DNA from: Legionella waltersii | Lineage (GTDB): Bacteria; Pseudomonadota; Gammaproteobacteria; Legionellales; Legionellaceae | Reading direction: 5' to 3' | DNA: 64,000 nt | Assembly: GCF_001468085.1 (NCBI RefSeq) | Contig: NZ_LNZB01000060.1 | Location: forward strand, 151,601 to 215,600 | Shown: one piece after another, positions 27,683 through 37,543 of the stretch | Numbering within the stretch: the first letter of the stretch is position 1 | Layout of the letters: each line of letters opens with the position of its first letter | Notes under the pieces: generated by a model | The model's input: the letters and a program-made list of their open reading frames with translations, nothing else | The model's database searches: none | Told to the model about the DNA's origin: nothing | Program-made: the position numbers and the translations under genes

Positions 27683-29446
27683 TTAATCGAGGCCAATTTG
27701 GCTTACTGTTTTTAAAAACTCTTCGGCAGATAGGTCTCCAACCAGTTTTAACTCCTTGAGTTCCTGACCTTGGGCGTTATAAAAAACAAAGGTTGGTGGA
27801 GCCACCACCTTGAAGTGTTGCATCAATTTCTGATTTGCCTTTGAGTTTTCGGTGACATCGACTTTAATGACTTTTAGCAAATTTAAGATTCTAACAACAC
27901 GAGGGTCTTTAAACGTCGTATTTTCAATGATTTTGCAGGATGCGCACCAATCCGCGTAAAAATCAAGCATGACAGGTCTACCATAGGCAAGTTTTATGGA
28001 CTCATCAACGGATTGAACCGTTTGAGATTTGTTGGGTGTAGGTTCGGATATTGCTCTGTTTTCCATCTGTAAGCGTGCTAATGGTTGCAAAGGATTTGTC
28101 GCACCCATTGCGGCTCCAACTAGTATTAATAATCCATAACTAAAAAGAACGATTCCAATTCCTTGCATGAATTTTTCTGAATTGCTATTTGTCGCTGTTA
28201 AAGCGCCCGCATAGATACCTGAAAAAATGAGTAGGCAAGCCCAAAGTCCCATGCTTAGGCCGATTGGAATAATTCGTTCTAAAAGATAAATGGCCACCGC
28301 TAAGAGTAGTATCCCAAAAAATGCTTTGACGGCATTCATCCAACTACCTGATTCAGGAAGCCACTTGCCTGCAGACGTTCCTATTACTAAGAGGGGGGTC
28401 CCCATTCCTAAACTTAAAATGAATAAAGTGATACTCCCCATAAGCACGTTGCCAGTTTGTGCTATGTAGGTGAGTACACCGATCAATGGTGCGGTAACAC
28501 AAGGTGATAGGATCAAGGTGGATAAACAACCCATAATGGCTGCACCTAGATAATGACCGCCTCTTTGTTCACGGCTTGAGCCAGCTATTTTTGTTTGCCA
28601 GGAATCTGGCAGTTTGAATTCATAAAAACCAAACATGGAAATAGCGAGTAAGACAAATAACAGGCTAAAGGCACCAATAGCCCATGGAGATTGCATGCTG
28701 ATTTGTAGATTTGCGCCCAGTAACGCAACGACTGCCCCAATAATGGCATAAGTGACAGACATGCTTAGCACATAGCTTAAGGAAAGAAAGAAAGCGCGTT
28801 TGGTTGTGGCATTTTTACCATGCCCGACGATTATTCCAGATAAAACAGGCACCATTGGTAAGATACAAGGCGTGAATGAAAGAAGTAAGCCAAACCCGTA
28901 AAAAATCAGGAGGATCATGAGCCAGCCGTGATTGATAAACACATCCGCTATCGATTCGCTTTCCGTTTTGTTTTGAAATGACTCAGGTTCAGCGCTCGGT
29001 GTTTCAATACTCACCTGGCTTATCGAGAGTTTGTTGTTAATCGCTACTTTTATTTGTTTGATTTCTGGTGGGTAACAAAAACCATCGTCCGAACATCCTT
29101 GAAAGCGTAAATTGAGTAAGGTTTCCCCTGGATCTATTCCAAGAATTCCTACTGGAAGTACTAATTGGTTGCGATAAATGGTATAGGTTTTACCTAATTT
29201 ATCTGTTTTTGTAAGGGTTGGTGGGAATCTTAAGTTTCCAAGCTGAACATTGCTCTCTGGAGCTGCACTCAGCTTAATTCGATCGCTGTAGAGAAAGTAA
29301 TTTGGCAAAACATCCCAATGAATGGAAATAGTATTTGGATCAACTTTTTGAACATTGACTTTGAATACTTCTGAGGCTGGTAAAGGGTCTGCCTTAGCAA
29401 TGAAGGAAAAAAAGCCAAGTAATATTACAAGAAGCCATTGTTTCAT
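27683..29446 (-). CDS. dsbD: Thiol:disulfide interchange protein
   Basis: This protein has about 587 residues. The start is placed at the ATG at 29446, which has AAAAAGGG a few bases upstream and gives a clean signal peptide (KQWLLVILLGFFSFIAKA). Domains in order: a periplasmic Ig-like N-terminal domain with Cys118 and Cys124 (RFQGCSDDGFCYPP); eight membrane helices with the redox cysteines in FTPCILPMVPV and LSPCVTAPLIG; and a C-terminal thioredoxin domain with Cys501 and Cys504 (YADWCASCK). DsbD passes electrons from cytosolic thioredoxin to the periplasm for disulfide isomerisation and cytochrome c maturation. It sits upstream of groES and is divergent from it, separated by a long repeat-rich gap. 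Confidence 0.95.
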   Translation of the reverse strand: MKQWLLVILLGFFSFIAKADPLPASEVFKVNVQKVDPNTISIHWDVLPNYFLYSDRIKLSAAPESNVQLGNLRFPPTLTKTDKLGKTYTIYRNQLVLPVGILGIDPGETLLNLRFQGCSDDGFCYPPEIKQIKVAINNKLSISQVSIETPSAEPESFQNKTESESIADVFINHGWLMILLIFYGFGLLLSFTPCILPMVPVLSGIIVGHGKNATTKRAFFLSLSYVLSMSVTYAIIGAVVALLGANLQISMQSPWAIGAFSLLFVLLAISMFGFYEFKLPDSWQTKIAGSSREQRGGHYLGAAIMGCLSTLILSPCVTAPLIGVLTYIAQTGNVLMGSITLFILSLGMGTPLLVIGTSAGKWLPESGSWMNAVKAFFGILLLAVAIYLLERIIPIGLSMGLWACLLIFSGIYAGALTATNSNSEKFMQGIGIVLFSYGLLILVGAAMGATNPLQPLARLQMENRAISEPTPNKSQTVQSVDESIKLAYGRPVMLDFYADWCASCKIIENTTFKDPRVVRILNLLKVIKVDVTENSKANQKLMQHFKVVAPPTFVFYNAQGQELKELKLVGDLSAEEFLKTVSQIGLD

Positions 29447-29672
29447 TTTAACCCTTTTTACCATTTGCGATCGTTGTATTGTACAGGACTACAAGAAAAC
29501 TTAAAAATAGATTCAAAATAAGTTTGATGAGCTCTATCCTAATGAACAATAGAAGGGGAGGGACCCACTGGAGTCCATCCCCAGTAGCCGCTAAAAAGGA
29601 ACATCGATTTTATCCGCCCCCTAACGGTCACGACTCGGACGTGTACGATGCTAACCGAACCGAAACTGTGAG

Positions 29673-30020
29673 AGCTGATTAATCGACTCATTTTTAAATG
29701 GGGCCTATACACCTAAGGTCGGGTTCTTCGCCTAATGGCGCTGCCTTAAGCGGTGTCATTAGGTTCATCTATCCGGCTTGCATCGCTCCGCTTGCTGACG
29801 CGCGCAGCTCGGTTTCTTCTTTGCTGTCTGAATCAATCCTAGTCACAACAGGGAGTGAACCGAGCCGCGCGCGTCAGCAAGCGGATACGGAACTATCCGC
29901 TTTCACGAATGAGGCTGCTTAAGGCAGCGCCATTCGGCGAAGCACCGGACCTACGCTTATAGACCATTCGAGAAGAGATTAGTGGGGGCACTATAATAGG
30001 AGTCGATTCCTCAGCCGTCA
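29673..30020. repeat. Mosaic palindromic element, copy A (complete)
   Basis: The dsbD-groES gap (about 740 bases) is mostly this element. The left arm (GCTGATTAATCGACTCA ... GGTCGGGTTCTTCGCC, TAATGGCGCTGCCTTAAGCGGTGTCATT) is an inverted copy of the right arm (AATGAGGCTGCTTAAGGCAG ... AGTCGATTCCTCAGC). Between them lies a second inverted pair, GCTTGCTGACGCGCGCAGCTCGGTT and AACCGAGCCGCGCGCGTCAGCAAGC (in parts), around a 50-base core with TTTGCTGTCTGAATCAA. It has no coding capacity; short open frames inside it are chance. Bases 29535-29672, just upstream, look like a further decayed fragment (CGGTCACGACTCGG). Confidence 0.8.
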
Positions 30021-30086
30021 GGGCGTGGAAAATACACCACTCAAAGATCTATAAATCAATAAAACAAAAAAAATTTCAAATACACC

Positions 30087-30114
30087 CTTGAAAGTTCTTA
30101 TTTTGTCCCCATAT
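30087..30114 (+). promoter_or_regulatory. Heat-shock (sigma-32) promoter of groESL
   Basis: CTTGAAA (30087-30093) and CCCCATAT (30107-30114), 13 bases apart, match the sigma-32 consensus (CTTGAAA, 11-16 bases, CCCCATnT) at every position. It lies 80 bases upstream of the groES ATG. This indicates RpoH-driven heat induction of groES-groEL. Confidence 0.92.
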
Positions 30115-30193
30115 GCCAGTCATCGGTATTGTTGGTCTAGATCAAGACAATACTATTTTGATTTAGAGTTTAATTTAATCAGGAGATCATAGT

Positions 30194-30484
30194 ATGAAAA
30201 TTCGTCCTTTACACGATCGCGTTGTTGTTCGTCGTATGGAAGAAGAGCGTACCACAGCAGGTGGTATTGTTATTCCAGACAGTGCTACTGAAAAGCCTAT
30301 GCGTGGTGAAGTAATGGCGGTTGGTGTAGGTAAGTTTTTGGATAACGGTGATGTTCGCGCATTATCAGTAAAAGTGGGTGATGTAGTTCTGTTCGGTAAG
30401 TACTCCGGCACTGAAGTTAAAATCGATGGCAAAGAATTAGTTGTGATGCGCGAAGACGACATCATGGGTGTAATTGAGAAGTAA
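30194..30484 (+). CDS. groES: Co-chaperonin GroES (HtpA)
   Basis: This 96-residue lid of the GroEL folding chamber has the standard opening [14 protein letters not shown], the mobile loop [14 protein letters not shown], and the closing [20 protein letters not shown]. The ribosome binding site AGGAG is 8 bases before the ATG. It is the first gene of a two-gene heat-shock operon, with groEL 26 bases downstream and a sigma-32 promoter upstream. In Legionella this gene is called htpA. Confidence 0.98.
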   Translation: MKIRPLHDRVVVRRMEEERTTAGGIVIPDSATEKPMRGEVMAVGVGKFLDNGDVRALSVKVGDVVLFGKYSGTEVKIDGKELVVMREDDIMGVIEK

Positions 30485-30489
30485 TCTAA

Positions 30490-32157
<1,668 letters not shown>

Positions 32158-32175
32158 TTCCCTCTCCTACCCAAT

Positions 32176-32204
32176 AAAAAACCCGCCTGTTGGCGGGTTT
32201 TTTA
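32176..32204 (+). terminator. Rho-independent terminator of groESL
   Basis: The stem AAAAAACCCGCC pairs with GGCGGGTTTTTT around a TGTT loop and ends in a T run. It lies 18 bases after the groEL stop and is a textbook intrinsic terminator. Confidence 0.95.
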
Positions 32205-32225
32205 TTGTCCAGAGCTAATCCAAGC

Positions 32226-32468
32226 TGCGACCCTGAGGGCTGATGAATCGACTCATTTTTTAAAAGGGGCATTGATACCAAAGGTCGGGTGCTTCGCCTA
32301 ATGGGGCTGCCTTAAGCGGTGTCATTAACTTCATCATCCGGCCAGCATCGGTCCGCTTGCTGACGCGCGGCTCGGTTCCTTCTTTGCTGTCTGAATCAAA
32401 TCCTAGTCACAGCAGGAAGTGAACCGAGCCGCGCGCGTCAGCAAGCGGATACTGTGAGGGAGTGGATA
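32226..32468. repeat. Mosaic palindromic element, copy B (right arm missing)
   Basis: This fills the 334-base gap between the groEL terminator and the Dps-like gene. The left arm (CTGATGAATCGACTCATTTT, GGTCGGGTGCTTCGCC, GCTGCCTTAAGCGGTGTCATT) and the inner inverted pair (CCGCTTGCTGACGCGCGGCTCGG with CCGAGCCGCGCGCGTCAGC, in parts) match copies A and C. The right arm is absent and is replaced directly by the tail module GGATACTGTGAGGGAGTGGATA. The truncation supports assembly from separable modules. Confidence 0.8.
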
Positions 32469-32541
32469 AATACTTTGTAGAGATGTGCTAAAGTTAAATT
32501 TTAAGCTATCCTTAAAGACAAGAATAATACAGGGAATAAAA

Positions 32542-32982
32542 ATGAGTAAAATAGTCAAAAGTTTAGAAGTAGCGTTAGCTGACACTTATGCTTTGTATCT
32601 TAAAACTCAAAACTATCATTGGCACGTTACAGGACCACAATTCAAGAGTTTGCATGAGTTATTTGAGATGCAATATACCGATTTGGCAGAAGCAGTCGAT
32701 CAAATCGCAGAAAGACTACGTATATTAGGCCATAAAGCGCCCGCAACCTTTAGTGAATTTATTAAGTTAACTTCGATAAAGGAAGGGGATTCCAGCCTAA
32801 ATGCAAACAGTATGGTTGGTGAATTAGCAAAAGACAATATGCTGCTTATAAAAGACTTATCTCAGGCCATTAAATTAGCCCAGGACAGTGGTGATGAGGG
32901 AACTGCTGCTGTATTAAGCGAAAGGGTGGCTGCACATGAAAAAGCACATTGGATGTTGGCTGTTTCTAAGGAAACAAAATAA
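32542..32982 (+). CDS. dps: Dps-family ferritin-like DNA-binding/iron storage protein
   Basis: This protein has 146 residues. The start at 32542 (ATG) has AGGGAA 6 bases upstream; a longer upstream frame has no supporting signal. The ferroxidase signature is present: NYHWHVTGPQFKSLHELFEMQYTDLAEAVDQIAERL (in parts: His and Asp/Glu ligands of the intersubunit iron site). Dps dodecamers store iron, quench peroxide and may bind DNA in stationary phase. The N-terminus is short, with only two lysines, so DNA binding is uncertain. It stands alone after groESL. Confidence 0.9.
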   Translation: MSKIVKSLEVALADTYALYLKTQNYHWHVTGPQFKSLHELFEMQYTDLAEAVDQIAERLRILGHKAPATFSEFIKLTSIKEGDSSLNANSMVGELAKDNMLLIKDLSQAIKLAQDSGDEGTAAVLSERVAAHEKAHWMLAVSKETK

Positions 32983-33041
32983 TCTGAACTAATGTTGGAG
33001 TCCGTTGACAAAGTCACCATATTGGCCAAAATGGATACTTT

Positions 33042-33072
33042 CTCTCTCCCATCGCTAAATCTGGGAGAGAGT
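33042..33072 (+). terminator. Stem-loop after the Dps-like gene
   Basis: CTCTCTCCCA and TGGGAGAGAG form a 10-base perfect stem around a 10-base loop, about 60 bases after the stop codon. It is followed by TTTAAG, a weak T run. Confidence 0.6.
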
Positions 33073-33192
33073 TTAAGAGTTTCTGTATTGAAGAAACAAC
33101 TGAATGTCTAGTCAGTAAATTCTCACAAAACAATTGTTAGAAATACCCAGTCACTCTACAATAATGTGACTAAATCTAATGCCAAGGACAGC

Positions 33193-35304
33193 ATGTTTCT
33201 GCGCAAATTATTTCCAATCGGTTTGTTTTTAAGTGCCGTTTTACTATTCAGTATTCAACCCATGGTCGCTCGAGTTATTCTTCCAGCATATGGAGGGACT
33301 CCAGCCGTTTGGACGGTTTGTGTGCTGTTTTTCCAACTTATTTTATTGCTCTCTTATGGTTATGTTTGGCTCTTAAGTCAGATAAGAAGTGCTAAAGTTT
33401 GGCGTTTACTGCATGTTTTAGTTGCGGTATTCAGTTTGACAGCACTCCCTCTATTTTACCAACCTGGGATCATGAATGAACAGCCAGAGTGGGCTATTTT
33501 AAGCAGCTTGCTGCTTCAATTAGGACTTCCACTTTTAGTGATTGGTGCATCAGCGCCTTTGTTGCAATTTGCTTATAGCCTCACTCAGGATAAACAGGCT
33601 TCAGATCCCTATTATTTATACATCTCAAGCAATTTAGGAAGTTTGTTAGCCCTTTTGCTTTATCCTTGGGTTATAGAGCGGTTTATTCCTATAAAGAATC
33701 AAATGTTTTTATGGTCAATGGGATATGTGCTCTATTTGCTCCTTCTGACACTCGTTTTATTTTGTAATTCCTTCAAACAAGAGGAAAGTTCTGTTCATCT
33801 CCAAGAAACCTTTCCCTGGAGAGAGGTAGTTTATTGGGTGTTATTAAGTTTTATACCCTGCAGCTTAATGCTTGGAGTAACGTTGTATATATCAACCGAT
33901 ATTGCAGCTACCCCCTTGTTTTGGGTTGTTCCTCTGAGTCTGTATTTGTTGTCTTTTGTATTTACATTTACACAAAAACCGTTAATTCCTCAAAGATGGA
34001 TCATTAGAAATTGTTTAATTTTTCTCGTGTTTATTCTTCTAGGATTCATTATGGGGATCGCCACGATTCCTGCCAGGATAATAATAGTTTTCAATTTGGC
34101 AGGCTTCTTTATACTTGCTTTACTTTGTCATGGTCTGCTTTACGAGAGAAGACCCCAAACCCAAAGATTGACCTTGTTCTATTTTTGTTTGGCTGTTGGA
34201 GGCGCGCTTGCTGGTATCTTCAATGGGATAATAGCGCCTAGAGTTTTCAACAATGTTTATGAATATCCGCTCGCAATCCTATTGGTTTTACTAGTAATTC
34301 CTTTGCCCAATTCTAGAAAAGGAGGGTGGGTGCCATTTGCTGTAGTTGGATTAATTGTTGTCGATTACTTTCTTTTAATCACCTGTGGGTGGGAGCAAAG
34401 CAACTTAATTTATCAATTAATTCTTGTATGCGCCTTAGGTATTATCATGATTTGGCATCATAACCGAATCCATTTAGTGGTCTCTATTTTGATTTTATTC
34501 GCTTATTTATATTCTCCGCTGTTTGGTAACAAAAATATCTTACTCCAAGAAAGGAATTTTTTTGGTGTTAAACAAGTTCTGATTCGTGATGATGTGCATG
34601 TATTAATCAGCAACTCTACTGTTCATGGGCTACAACAAGTAGGGCAAACCATGAAAGGAGCTTCTAGCTATTATGGGCCAATTAAAACGGTGGTTTCTGC
34701 AGTAAAAGAGCAATTCAATCCCGTAACAGCAACTATAGTGGGCTTAGGTGTTGGGACATTGATCTGTCAGTTTAGTCATTTAGATACCTTGAAAATTGTG
34801 GAGATAGATCAACAAATGATTTCTTTGGCTAAAAATCCAGAATTGTTTAGCTATATGCGCGATTGCCCCGCTAAAAAGGAAGTCATCAAAGACGATGGTC
34901 GTTTGGCTTTGGAAAAATTTCCAGCAAGATCACAACAGATTATTATAGTGGATGCCTTTAATTCGGATGCTGTTCCTGTACACCTTATGACCTTAGAAGC
35001 GTTTTCTATCTATAAAGAAAAACTAGCAGACAGTGGGGTGATACTCATAAACTTGTCCAATCGACATCTGCAATTACTCCCTGTCATTAGTGCAATTGGA
35101 CGCTCATTAGATATGATGGTCTTGCATCTACTGTACAAAGGAGAACCTAAATTAGGGCAATTTGATTCTGAGTGGGCCTTGCTTACTTCCAACCAACCCT
35201 TAGCGCTTAATCTGATGAGAGGTGCTGGCTGGAGTTTTGTGGCTGATGACAAGCAAATGCTATGGACAGATGATTACTCGAACATTGTTCCATTGTTTAG
35301 GTAA
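33193..35304 (+). CDS. Membrane protein fused to a spermidine-synthase-like domain
   Basis: This protein has about 703 residues. The start is at the ATG at 33193, because AAGGAC lies a few bases upstream; a GTG at 33166 is the alternative. The N-terminal ~440 residues are a chain of about 11-14 hydrophobic helices opening with FPIGLFLSAVLLFSIQPMVARVILP, seen in the family of fused MFS/spermidine-synthase proteins. The C-terminal ~230 residues form a Rossmann methyltransferase-like fold with GLGVGTL (around residue 517), VEIDQQMI, DDGRLALE and VDAFNSDAVP, as in polyamine aminopropyltransferases. The catalytic Asp of spermidine synthase cannot be confirmed, so it may not make polyamines. Function unknown. 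It is convergent with parE, with only 4 bases between the stops. Confidence 0.82.
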   Translation: MFLRKLFPIGLFLSAVLLFSIQPMVARVILPAYGGTPAVWTVCVLFFQLILLLSYGYVWLLSQIRSAKVWRLLHVLVAVFSLTALPLFYQPGIMNEQPEWAILSSLLLQLGLPLLVIGASAPLLQFAYSLTQDKQASDPYYLYISSNLGSLLALLLYPWVIERFIPIKNQMFLWSMGYVLYLLLLTLVLFCNSFKQEESSVHLQETFPWREVVYWVLLSFIPCSLMLGVTLYISTDIAATPLFWVVPLSLYLLSFVFTFTQKPLIPQRWIIRNCLIFLVFILLGFIMGIATIPARIIIVFNLAGFFILALLCHGLLYERRPQTQRLTLFYFCLAVGGALAGIFNGIIAPRVFNNVYEYPLAILLVLLVIPLPNSRKGGWVPFAVVGLIVVDYFLLITCGWEQSNLIYQLILVCALGIIMIWHHNRIHLVVSILILFAYLYSPLFGNKNILLQERNFFGVKQVLIRDDVHVLISNSTVHGLQQVGQTMKGASSYYGPIKTVVSAVKEQFNPVTATIVGLGVGTLICQFSHLDTLKIVEIDQQMISLAKNPELFSYMRDCPAKKEVIKDDGRLALEKFPARSQQIIIVDAFNSDAVPVHLMTLEAFSIYKEKLADSGVILINLSNRHLQLLPVISAIGRSLDMMVLHLLYKGEPKLGQFDSEWALLTSNQPLALNLMRGAGWSFVADDKQMLWTDDYSNIVPLFR

Positions 35305-35308
35305 TCCT

Positions 35309-37189
35309 TTATAAATCTGCCAGATTACCTTTGGATTCCAACCAAATTTTTCGGTCTGAAGCTCTTTTTTTGTTCAGCATCATGTCCATAATGGATTCGG
35401 TTTGCTCTTCATCTTCAAGAGAAAGTTCAATGAGTCGCCTTGTATTGGGATCCATGGTTGTTTCACGAAGTTGTATAGGATTCATTTCCCCCAAGCCTTT
35501 AAATCGTTGAACATTCACTTTTGAACGTGTGGTTTCAGTTAAATGTTGGACTATACGATTTTTTTCTTCATCATCTAATGCATATTGGACGATTTTTCCG
35601 GCATCAACTCGGTATAGGGGGGGCATGGCTACGAAGACATGGCCTTCTTTTACCAGCGGTTTAAAATGACGTACGAATAAAGCACAAATCAAGGTGGCTA
35701 TATGAGCACCGTCTGAATCGGCATCAGCAAGTATGCATATTTTACCGTATCGAAGACCACTCAAATCGTCCGAGCCAGGGTCTACCCCAATAGCAACAGA
35801 AATATCATGTATTTCTTGCGATGCTAATACTTGAGTTGATTCAATTTCCCAGGAGTTAAGAATCTTTCCTCGAAGAGGCAAAATGGCTTGAAAATCTTTG
35901 TTTCTAGCCTGTTTGGCAGATCCACCCGCAGAATCTCCCTCAACTAAAAACAACTCAGCTTGACTCAAGTCTGTTTGCAGGCAATCTGCTAATTTTCCTG
36001 GGAGCGCGGGTCCTTGACTAATTCTTTTTCTAGCAACTTGTTTGGCTTGTTTTAGTCTTTTTTGTGCTCTTTCAATGGCTAGAGATGCGATGGCTTCGCC
36101 TTGGTTACGATGTTGATTAAGCCAGAGGGCAAAAGCGTCTTTGACGACGTTGCTTACAAAGCTTGCCGTTTGTCTTGAACTCAGTCTCTCTTTGGTTTGA
36201 CCAGCAAATTGTGGTTCTTTCATTTTAACGGATAACACATATTGGCAAGGATCCCAAAGATCATCAGCAGTAAGTTTTACCCCTCTAGGCAATAAATTTC
36301 TTAACTCGCAAAACTCATTCATGGCATCAAATAAACCAGAGCGTAAGCCATTAACATGCGTTCCACCTTGTATGGTAGGAATTAAGTTCACATAGCTTTC
36401 ATTGAGGCTACTGTTGGCAGAGTCAGACCAGACTAAAGCCCAATCAACAGTCGCTTCATCGTTTTTAAACTCACCAGTAAAGGGCTCTTCGGGTAGGTAT
36501 TCTGATGGCAAGGTTTGCTTTAAATAATCAGCTAAGCCATGTTCGTAGCACCAGTTGATTTCTTCATTGCTGGTTTTATTAATAAATGTCATTGATAAGC
36601 CGCTGCAAAGCACGGCTTTTGCTCTTAAAACATGGGTAAGGTGTTTTACGGATATTTTGGTAGTATCAAAATACTTGCTATTGGGCCAAAAGCGAATGAG
36701 GGTACCTGTGTTTCGCTTAGCAGTGATCCCTGTTTCATTGAGCTCACATAATTTATCGCCATTTGCAAAAGACATCTGATAAATGATTCCATTACGTTTT
36801 ATCGTAACATCAAGGCGTTCAGAAAGCGCATTCACCACTGAAACCCCAACTCCGTGCAACCCCCCTGAAAAACTGTAGTTTTTATCGGAAAACTTTCCAC
36901 CTGCATGGAGTCTCGTCATGATGACCTCAACACCGCTGAGACCTAACTGTGGATGTATATCTACTGGCATGCCACGGCCATCATCTTCTACTTCAATAGA
37001 GCCGTCTTCATGAAGTGTTACACGAATATGACTGGCAAAACCTGCCAATACTTCGTCAACGCTGTTGTCTATCACTTCCTGAGCTAGGTGATTCGGACGT
37101 GTTGTGTCAGTATACATGCCTGGGCGTCGTTGAACGGGTTCAAGGCCACTTAGGACTTCAATCGCTTCAGCTGTGTAGTTTTCAGACAT
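35309..37189 (-). CDS. parE: DNA topoisomerase IV subunit B
   Basis: This 626-residue type IIA topoisomerase subunit contains a GHKL ATPase (QEVIDNSVDEVLAGF; DDGRGMPVDIHP; GGLHGVGVSVVNAL), a transducer domain, and the TOPRIM domain (EGDSAGGSAKQARN; DADSDGAHIATL). The length (about 630) and absence of the ~170-residue gyrase B insert identify ParE over GyrB. With ParC it decatenates daughter chromosomes. parC is not in this window. Confidence 0.95.
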   Translation of the reverse strand: MSENYTAEAIEVLSGLEPVQRRPGMYTDTTRPNHLAQEVIDNSVDEVLAGFASHIRVTLHEDGSIEVEDDGRGMPVDIHPQLGLSGVEVIMTRLHAGGKFSDKNYSFSGGLHGVGVSVVNALSERLDVTIKRNGIIYQMSFANGDKLCELNETGITAKRNTGTLIRFWPNSKYFDTTKISVKHLTHVLRAKAVLCSGLSMTFINKTSNEEINWCYEHGLADYLKQTLPSEYLPEEPFTGEFKNDEATVDWALVWSDSANSSLNESYVNLIPTIQGGTHVNGLRSGLFDAMNEFCELRNLLPRGVKLTADDLWDPCQYVLSVKMKEPQFAGQTKERLSSRQTASFVSNVVKDAFALWLNQHRNQGEAIASLAIERAQKRLKQAKQVARKRISQGPALPGKLADCLQTDLSQAELFLVEGDSAGGSAKQARNKDFQAILPLRGKILNSWEIESTQVLASQEIHDISVAIGVDPGSDDLSGLRYGKICILADADSDGAHIATLICALFVRHFKPLVKEGHVFVAMPPLYRVDAGKIVQYALDDEEKNRIVQHLTETTRSKVNVQRFKGLGEMNPIQLRETTMDPNTRRLIELSLEDEEQTESIMDMMLNKKRASDRKIWLESKGNLADL

Positions 37190-37270
37190 GGTTTTCTACT
37201 CAATTATAAATTCATAGTATTTTAACATAATTTCAAGCATTGCGAATGAAATGTCCTCGTTTAGAGTAAC

Positions 37271-37331
37271 GCCAGTATCCGCTCCCTCGCAGTCGCAGGT
37301 GGATTAGCACTGTGAGGGAGCGGATACTGGC
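37271..37331. repeat. Perfect palindrome containing the GAGGGAGCGGATA tail module
   Basis: GCCAGTATCCGCTCCCTC and GAGGGAGCGGATACTGGC form an 18-base perfect inverted repeat around a 25-base loop, between parE and yejF. The GAGGGAGCGGATA half is the tail module of the mosaic palindromic elements (see copy C at 45951-45975). Confidence 0.75.
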
Positions 37332-37357
37332 ATTCTCACTAACCGAAATATTGATTA

Positions 37358-37481
37358 CAGGACTTACGAAAAACCCCAAGGTTGAGGCAAAGGAACTTTT
37401 TAATGAGGGAGTTTAGATGGACTAAATGACCGAATTAAAAAATTCTTTTAACAAAGAGATTGGGGTTTTTCGTAAGTCCTG
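37358..37481. mobile_element. MITE-like element, copy 2 (intact)
   Basis: This 124-bp non-coding element has 22-base perfect terminal inverted repeats (CAGGACTTACGAAAAACCCC plus AA) and is flanked by TTA on both sides, a possible 3-bp target duplication. The interior (AAGGTTGAGGCAAAGG) is shared with the decayed copy at 5047-5156. It has no coding frame, so it would need a transposase in trans. It lies in the parE-yejF gap. Confidence 0.8.
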
Positions 37482-37543
37482 TTATTGCTAGCCAACTAGG
37501 CTCTTGGTAGAGTGTATATTAATTCCGATAGCGATCCCTATCC

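Noticed and set aside
29479-29922. Short open frames of 67 and 74 codons in the dsbD-groES gap
   Set aside because: They lie inside the palindromic repeat and its decayed flank, have no ribosome binding site, and read through repeat modules that are also present elsewhere in other frames.
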